From: JANNHP01 sp031404455
Lineage (GTDB): Bacteria > Planctomycetota > JAJSAM01 > JAJVHW01
Assembly (NCBI GenBank): GCA_031404455.1
Contig: JANNHP010000270.1
Coordinates: forward strand, 1 to 11,598
Length of the DNA stretch: 11,598 bases
Direction of reading: 5' to 3'
The notes beneath the pieces were generated by a model. It ran no database searches. It saw nothing but the letters and a program-made list of their open reading frames with translations, and had not been told where the DNA came from. The translations under genes were made by a program, and so were the position numbers. Below are positions 7,269 through 11,598 of the stretch, piece by piece. Within the stretch, counting starts at the first letter, position 1. Each line of letters begins with the position of its first letter.

Positions 7269-10200
7269 GGCTCGACCTGCGTCGCGTCCACGGCGCAGCG
7301 GAAGCCGATCGTGTTCGCGCGGAACGAGCGGTCCCACGCCTTCGCCGGAGTCCTGCGCACGTCGGCGAGGACGCGGCTGAAGTACCAGCTCCCGCCGCGC
7401 GTGCCGGCGGTCGCGCCGGCGACGTCGGCCGGGAGATCCACCCACTCGCTCACGTTCCCGCCCATGTGCAGGCAGCCGACGGGGCTGACGTCGCCGCCCG
7501 TTCCCGCGGCGAGCGGACCCTTCGCCCACTCGGCGGTGACGACGACGCCGTTCTTCCACGGCTCGCCCGGCCCGAACGGCGGCCACGCGCGGAGCTCGGC
7601 TTCGTCGGGCGACTTCGACTTCGCCGCGGCCTTCACCCACTCGGCCTCGGTCGGCAGTCGCCGGCCGGACCACTTCGCGAAAGACCACGCGTCCCAGTAC
7701 GCCACGTTCACGACGGGCAGGTCGTCCGCGTTCCACTTCGCGTCGCTCCACGTGACGGCGGACGGCGCGCGGTCCCAGCCCTTCGGTTCGTCGGGATGGC
7801 GCGGCGAGTCGCGGCCGCCGTTCGTCGCGGCGAGGAACGCGCGGTAGTCGCGGTTCGTCACTTCGGTGCGATCCACGTACACGCGCGCGACGGGCCGCAC
7901 GCGTCCGCCGATGACCACGTCGCCCGGATCGACCTTCTCCATCGTCGCGGTGATCGTGCGGCTCCAGACGATCTCGGGCTTCAGCTCCGTCTCCACGTGG
8001 ACGACGTTCAGACTCAGCTCGACGGGCGGCGATCGGTGCCCGGCGCGGTCGACGGCGAAGATCGACACTGCGAGCCGCCGGTCGGAACCCGGCAGCATCA
8101 CGGGCACGGCGAACTCGCCGTCCTGGAACGACGCCGACTCGACCTTGCCGCCGGGAAGCTCGACCTTCACGTCGTAGTCGCTCTCGCCCGGGCACGCGCC
8201 CCGGAACACCGTCTGCGTCCGGTCGTCGAGGTTCGAGGCCGCCGACGGGCTCGTGACCGTGATCGAGGGCGTGGACCAGTCGGCCTTCACGCCGACGGCC
8301 CGTTGCGCGGCGTTGCGCGCCCCGTCCTGCACGACGAGCGGCCACGTGTTCGGGCCCTCGCGATCGCACTTCACGCGGAACGTGTACGTCCGGCGCCCGG
8401 GGCCGGGCGTCTCGTCGGCGGCCTGCCCGGCGAGCGTCATGCTCGAGGGCGAGAGGTCGGCCACGACGGCCTTGACGACGAGTTCCGGCTCCAGCGCGAA
8501 ACCGCCCGCGGGCACCTCGCGGCCGCTCGACCGCTCGACGATCGTGTACGGCGCGATCTCGGGCGCCGAGCGGTCGATCGTCAGCTCGTACGGTTCGACT
8601 CGCGCCTCCCCGGGCAGGATCGCGCTCACGCGGTAGGTTCCTTCGTCGAGCCCGTCGGAGTCGATCGAGACCACGACGACGCAGCCCTCGCTCTGCGTGT
8701 TCACCACGGGTCCTTCGACGCGACGCGCGACGGCGTCCGCGACCGCAGCGCCCGCTGCGTCGCGGACCATCGTGGCGGTGAGCTGGAAGCCCTCGCCCAC
8801 CGGATACTTGCGCAGGATCACGATCGGGAAGGACTCGTGCTGGCCGAGCACCTTCTTGCCCTTGCTCTCGCCGTCGGTGAGCCGCGCGTGGTCGGGGACG
8901 AGTCGCGTGACGAACGTCCGCACCGTCTCGTTGCCCGCGACGTCGCGCACGGTGAGCGAGGTCGCGACGCCCGCGTCGCCCGTCGCGGGGACGTCGATCT
9001 CGATCGCGCCTCCGCGCTCGACCGGCAGCACGACCGGCGCCGCGTCGCCGAACTTCGTCTCCACGGCGGCGGCGTCCTTCACCTCGACGATCAGCTTCGG
9101 CCTCGCCGCGGGACGGACGCGGACCTCCCTGCCGGTCCCGTTCTCGGACGTGAACTCGTCGACGAGGGTCACGGCGGGCGCCTTCGTGTCGCGAACGTAC
9201 GAGAACTTCGTCCGCGATTCGTTCCCGGCGTGATCGCGCACGGCGACGTCGAGGTCCACGCGGCCGTCCTCCGGCGCGGTGCCGAGCAGGAGCCATCGTC
9301 CGGCGTCCCTCTGCGCCGCGATCGGCGACGCGGCGTTCGCGGGCGTCGCCACGACGGATGCGATCCGGTCGGCTGCCTCGTCGACGTGGATCACGACCTC
9401 GGGCGACTGCGCGTTCGTGAAGACGCCCGCGGGATTCGACACGGCGCCCTTCACCGCAACTCCCCGGATCCGCGGCGCGACGCGATCCACGTCCACGGCG
9501 AAGAGCGACGCCGACGCGCCGGGCGACGGCTTCAGCGCGAGATCGTGCGGTCCGTCGCCGAGCCCCGACAGGTCGGCGCGCGCGACGAACCTGCCGCCCT
9601 CGACGACGCCCGTCACCTCGTAGGCGCGGCCGTCGATCTCGAGCACGGCGACGCCCGGCTTGCCCTCGATGGCAGCCGTCACCTCGAACCTCGCAAGGCC
9701 GTCGCCGCCGAGGAAGTACGTCCTGCCGACGAGTTGCGCCGCCTTCCCGCCCGCCGAGAGCGCGAGATTCGAGAGGCCGGCAGTTTTCTCGCCCGCGAAG
9801 AACACGCCCCACACGGCGGCGGCGACGAGCGCCGCGGCCGCGGCCGACACGTAGATCACGCGCTTCTTCCTCGCGAGCCGCTCCGGGGTGTCCAGCCAGT
9901 ACTGGAGATCCTTCGCGACGTCGCGGAACGACTCCGGCCGCGCGGCCTTGTCCACCGCCATGCAACGGTCGAAGATCGCCGCCAGCGCGGGATCGAGGTC
10001 GGGCCGCTTCACCGAGAGCGCGTCGGGCCGCGTGCCCTGTTTGTGCAGGTCGAGGTAGTGAGCGAGCGGACCGCGCGGCAGCGGGTACTCGCCGGCGGTG
10101 AACACCTCGTACGCCATCACGCCGAACGCGTAGATGTCGCTCCGGAAGCTCGACGGCTCGTGGCGGAACTGCTCGGGCGCCATGTAGGCGAGCGTGCCCG

Positions 10201-11455
10201 AGAGCGTGGTGTGCAGGTCGGGATCGTGCGGCGCGGCCGCCGCGGCCGCGGCCTTCTCGGGAGTCACGTCCTCGTCGCCCATGCTCTTCGCGAGTCCGAA
10301 GTCGATGACCTTCGGGAACTCGAGGCCGTCGTCGCCCTTGACGAGGAGCACGTTGTCGCTCTTCAGGTCCTTGTGGACGATGCGCTCGTCGTGGATGCGC
10401 TGCATGCCGAGCGCGACCTCGCGCAGGACGCGGGCCGCGTTCCGGACGTCGGCGGCGAGCGGCGTCTCCTTGTCGCGGACCGCTTCGTAGATCGTGCGGC
10501 CCTTCAGGTACTCCATGACCATGAACAGCTCTCGGTTCGACCGCGTCTCGTCGAGATCGGTCACCTCGACCACGCCCGGGTGTTTCACCCGCATCATGGT
10601 CTGGCCTTCCTTCAGGAACCGCTGGCGGAAGGCCGGATCGCGCGAGATGGACGCCTTGATCACCTTGATGGCGCGCATGCCCTGCAGAAGGATGTGCCTC
10701 GCCTTCCACACCTCGCCCATGCCGCCCTTGCCGAGGCGTTCGACGAGTTCGTAGCGGTCCGCGAGGAGTTGTCCCTCGGCGAGGAGCTTCGTCTCGCCGA
10801 GTGCTCCGCCCGCCTGCGTGCCGCGCATCGCCGCCGTGCCGACGATCGGATCGCGCGCGGTCCGCGACGATCCCTTCGAGAGAGGCGACTTGAACGCGCG
10901 CCCGCTCAGGCCACCCGGGCGTCCCGGTGCGCCGGTGGCGGGCGTGCCCCTGGCGGACTTGACCTCGCTGCCCGCGGACGGCGGGCCCTCGACCATCGTC
11001 TCGGCCTCGCCCTCGGCGTCCGGCGGCTCCGTGGCGCCCGCGGATGTGGCCGACGCGAAGTCGCCGACGATCGTCGGCATCTCGCGCTCGTCCTCGATCT
11101 CCTTCGTGGGCACTTCGGTCCGCGGCGTCCGCTGCGACTCTCCGGGCGTCGAGCCCGCGAACGATCCGACGATCGTGGGCATCTCACGTTCGACGTCGAT
11201 CTCGCGCGTCGGGATCTCCGTCGCGGGCGGCTTCGGCACCGCGGGCCGCTGCGGCGCGGCAGGCTTCTTCCCGGGCAGCGTCTCGAGATCGAAGTCCTGG
11301 TTCGTCGGCTCCGCGCGCGGCGTCGGCGGCGGAGTCCGCTTGCCGGGGAGCGATTCGAGATCCCCGCCGAACTGGCCCTGCGTTGCGCCGGGACCTCGCG
11401 ACTCGCCGGAGACGCTCTCGTCTTCCTCGTCGTCGGGTGCGTCCTTGTCCGTCAC
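7265..11455 (-). CDS. Transmembrane Ser/Thr protein kinase with Ig-like ectodomain and C-terminal FGE-sulfatase-like domain (1396 aa)
   Basis: The start is GTG at 11455, with GAGGA nine bases upstream; an in-frame TGA lies 12 codons before it, so no longer form is possible. Residues 1-230 are a low-complexity tail with repeated Thr motifs. The kinase domain (about 235-525) has the Gly loop GKGGMGEVWKA (242-252), Lys264, alpha-C Glu283, catalytic loop HKDLKSDN (361-368), DFG (385-387) and APE (426-428). The catalytic loop is HKD rather than HRD, and the activation loop is long with seven consecutive Ala (402-408). RKKR (529-532) precedes one membrane segment (533-554). Outside follow several Ig-like domains with DxAGN-type turns (741-745, 838-842, 1044-1048, 1136-1140), then an FGE-sulfatase/lectin-like domain (about 1177-1392) with RLPTEAEW, GNVSEW, RGGSW and GFRCA. 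The Cys pair used by formylglycine-generating enzyme is absent (Phe1359, Ala1364), so this domain probably binds rather than catalyses. Its cytoplasmic targets are unknown. Confidence 0.93.
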   Translation of the reverse strand: MTDKDAPDDEEDESVSGESRGPGATQGQFGGDLESLPGKRTPPPTPRAEPTNQDFDLETLPGKKPAAPQRPAVPKPPATEIPTREIDVEREMPTIVGSFAGSTPGESQRTPRTEVPTKEIEDEREMPTIVGDFASATSAGATEPPDAEGEAETMVEGPPSAGSEVKSARGTPATGAPGRPGGLSGRAFKSPLSKGSSRTARDPIVGTAAMRGTQAGGALGETKLLAEGQLLADRYELVERLGKGGMGEVWKARHILLQGMRAIKVIKASISRDPAFRQRFLKEGQTMMRVKHPGVVEVTDLDETRSNRELFMVMEYLKGRTIYEAVRDKETPLAADVRNAARVLREVALGMQRIHDERIVHKDLKSDNVLLVKGDDGLEFPKVIDFGLAKSMGDEDVTPEKAAAAAAAPHDPDLHTTLSGTLAYMAPEQFRHEPSSFRSDIYAFGVMAYEVFTAGEYPLPRGPLAHYLDLHKQGTRPDALSVKRPDLDPALAAIFDRCMAVDKAARPESFRDVAKDLQYWLDTPERLARKKRVIYVSAAAAALVAAAVWGVFFAGEKTAGLSNLALSAGGKAAQLVGRTYFLGGDGLARFEVTAAIEGKPGVAVLEIDGRAYEVTGVVEGGRFVARADLSGLGDGPHDLALKPSPGASASLFAVDVDRVAPRIRGVAVKGAVSNPAGVFTNAQSPEVVIHVDEAADRIASVVATPANAASPIAAQRDAGRWLLLGTAPEDGRVDLDVAVRDHAGNESRTKFSYVRDTKAPAVTLVDEFTSENGTGREVRVRPAARPKLIVEVKDAAAVETKFGDAAPVVLPVERGGAIEIDVPATGDAGVATSLTVRDVAGNETVRTFVTRLVPDHARLTDGESKGKKVLGQHESFPIVILRKYPVGEGFQLTATMVRDAAGAAVADAVARRVEGPVVNTQSEGCVVVVSIDSDGLDEGTYRVSAILPGEARVEPYELTIDRSAPEIAPYTIVERSSGREVPAGGFALEPELVVKAVVADLSPSSMTLAGQAADETPGPGRRTYTFRVKCDREGPNTWPLVVQDGARNAAQRAVGVKADWSTPSITVTSPSAASNLDDRTQTVFRGACPGESDYDVKVELPGGKVESASFQDGEFAVPVMLPGSDRRLAVSIFAVDRAGHRSPPVELSLNVVHVETELKPEIVWSRTITATMEKVDPGDVVIGGRVRPVARVYVDRTEVTNRDYRAFLAATNGGRDSPRHPDEPKGWDRAPSAVTWSDAKWNADDLPVVNVAYWDAWSFAKWSGRRLPTEAEWVKAAAKSKSPDEAELRAWPPFGPGEPWKNGVVVTAEWAKGPLAAGTGGDVSPVGCLHMGGNVSEWVDLPADVAGATAGTRGGSWYFSRVLADVRRTPAKAWDRSFRANTIGFRCAVDATQVEP
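11063..11221 (-). repeat. Two copies of a 34-residue repeat in the kinase N-terminal tail
   Basis: Residues 79-97 (TEIPTREIDVEREMPTIVG) and 113-131 (TEVPTKEIEDEREMPTIVG) are nearly identical, 34 residues (102 bases) apart, and each is followed by SFA or DFA. The DNA is also similar, for example CCGACGATCGT on the plus strand near 11066 and 11167. A third, degenerate copy may be EAETMVEG (150-157). The Thr residues in PTREI/PTKEI and MPTIVG could be phosphorylation or FHA-docking sites; that is inference. Confidence 0.85.
11267..11362 (-). repeat. Duplicated DLE(S/T)LPGK motif near the kinase N-terminus
   Basis: Residues 32-39 (DLESLPGK) and 56-63 (DLETLPGK) repeat with 24-residue spacing, each followed by a basic, Pro-rich run. 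The conserved Ser/Thr position suggests a linear docking or phosphorylation motif in a disordered tail. Confidence 0.75.
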
Positions 11456-11557
11456 GGGACGCCATCCTCGTCGGCATTCGAGCGAGCGTCAACACGGCGA
11501 CGGGCGAGTTCGTGCGTCCTCTTGCGCGGCGGCGGGCCAAGGACGACACTCCGCGAC
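11456..11557. promoter_or_regulatory. Putative divergent regulatory region upstream of the kinase operon
   Basis: These 102 bases separate the kinase start (-) from a possible rightward start at 11558. The operon promoter should lie here, since none of the downstream genes has a gap before it. I find no convincing -35/-10 pair in either direction. Confidence 0.5.
11465..11469 (-). promoter_or_regulatory. Shine-Dalgarno sequence for the kinase gene
   Basis: GAGGA on the minus strand is nine bases before the GTG at 11455. It supports this GTG as the start over two nearby ATGs that are out of frame. Confidence 0.65.
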
Positions 11558-11598
11558 ATGGAGTTCATCGACGTCGGCCCCGAATCGGACGTCCCCGA
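11558..11598 (+). CDS. Possible 5' end of a rightward gene, cut by the window edge
   Basis: An ATG at 11558 opens a frame that runs off the window after 13 complete codons: MEFIDVGPESDVP. An AAGGA at 11539-11543 is upstream but rather far (14 bases). The pattern of a short strand followed by SDVP is reminiscent of the first residues of Rieske-type ferredoxins, but 13 residues cannot settle it. The gene itself is only probable. Confidence 0.35.
   Translation, partial: MEFIDVGPESDVP

Noticed and set aside
6231..7847. Plus-strand open frame of 538 codons across the lipoprotein and kinase 3' end
   Set aside because: No recognisable domain, Arg-rich composition, antisense to two well-supported genes.
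7265..7940. Active formylglycine-generating enzyme (sulfatase activator)
   Set aside because: The positions of both catalytic Cys are occupied by Phe and Ala, no sulfatase gene is nearby, and the domain is part of a kinase.
7269..10709. Upstream extension of the lipoprotein frame, making a 1479-residue product
   Set aside because: The extension is Arg-rich shadow sequence inside the kinase gene. The GTGA overlap and the lipoprotein signal fix the start at 7268.
11464..11492. Possible promoter: TTGACG at 11492-11487 (minus strand) with GAGGAT 17 bases on
   Set aside because: The -10 match is poor (3 of 6) and coincides with the Shine-Dalgarno sequence, which would place the transcript start at or beyond the start codon.

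Overview
This is a very GC-rich, densely packed bacterial window; more than 95 percent of it is coding. It contains one gene running rightwards off the left edge, a four-gene leftward operon filling about 9.4 kb, and possibly the first codons of a rightward gene at the right edge. I see no tRNA, rRNA, CRISPR array, transposase or insertion sequence. The protein families suggest Planctomycetota or another high-GC lineage with many kinases: a Ser/Thr kinase fused to an external FGE-sulfatase-like domain, an M60 peptidase with an amidotransferase-like N-terminus, and NHL-repeat and beta-helix surface proteins. This is an inference from gene content; there is no marker gene in the window.

Layout. 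Positions 1-1944 (+) hold the C-terminal 647 residues of an M60-type zinc metallopeptidase; its start lies outside the window. Positions 1945-2068 separate two convergent genes and carry a perfect 17-bp inverted repeat, probably a terminator hairpin or a REP-like element. From 11455 down to 2069 (-) run four genes in order: a 1396-residue transmembrane Ser/Thr kinase with Ig-like domains and a C-terminal FGE-like domain; a 332-residue lipoprotein; a 408-residue secreted right-handed beta-helix protein; and a 993-residue lipoprotein built of extended NHL repeats. Every junction in this operon is a 4-base stop/start overlap (GTGA, ATGA, ATGA), so all four genes are very likely on one transcript and translationally coupled. 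Positions 11456-11557 are the putative divergent regulatory region, and an ATG at 11558 may open another gene.

How the genes may work together. The kinase catalytic domain is predicted to be cytoplasmic, with an N-terminal tail of repeated Thr-containing motifs. Its 840-residue ectodomain lies outside the membrane, and the other three products all carry export signals. This is consistent with a signalling system that senses something at the cell envelope through the ectodomain, possibly with the help of the co-encoded surface proteins. The coupling is seen in the sequence; the function is inference. The M60 gene is convergent with the operon and need not be related to it.
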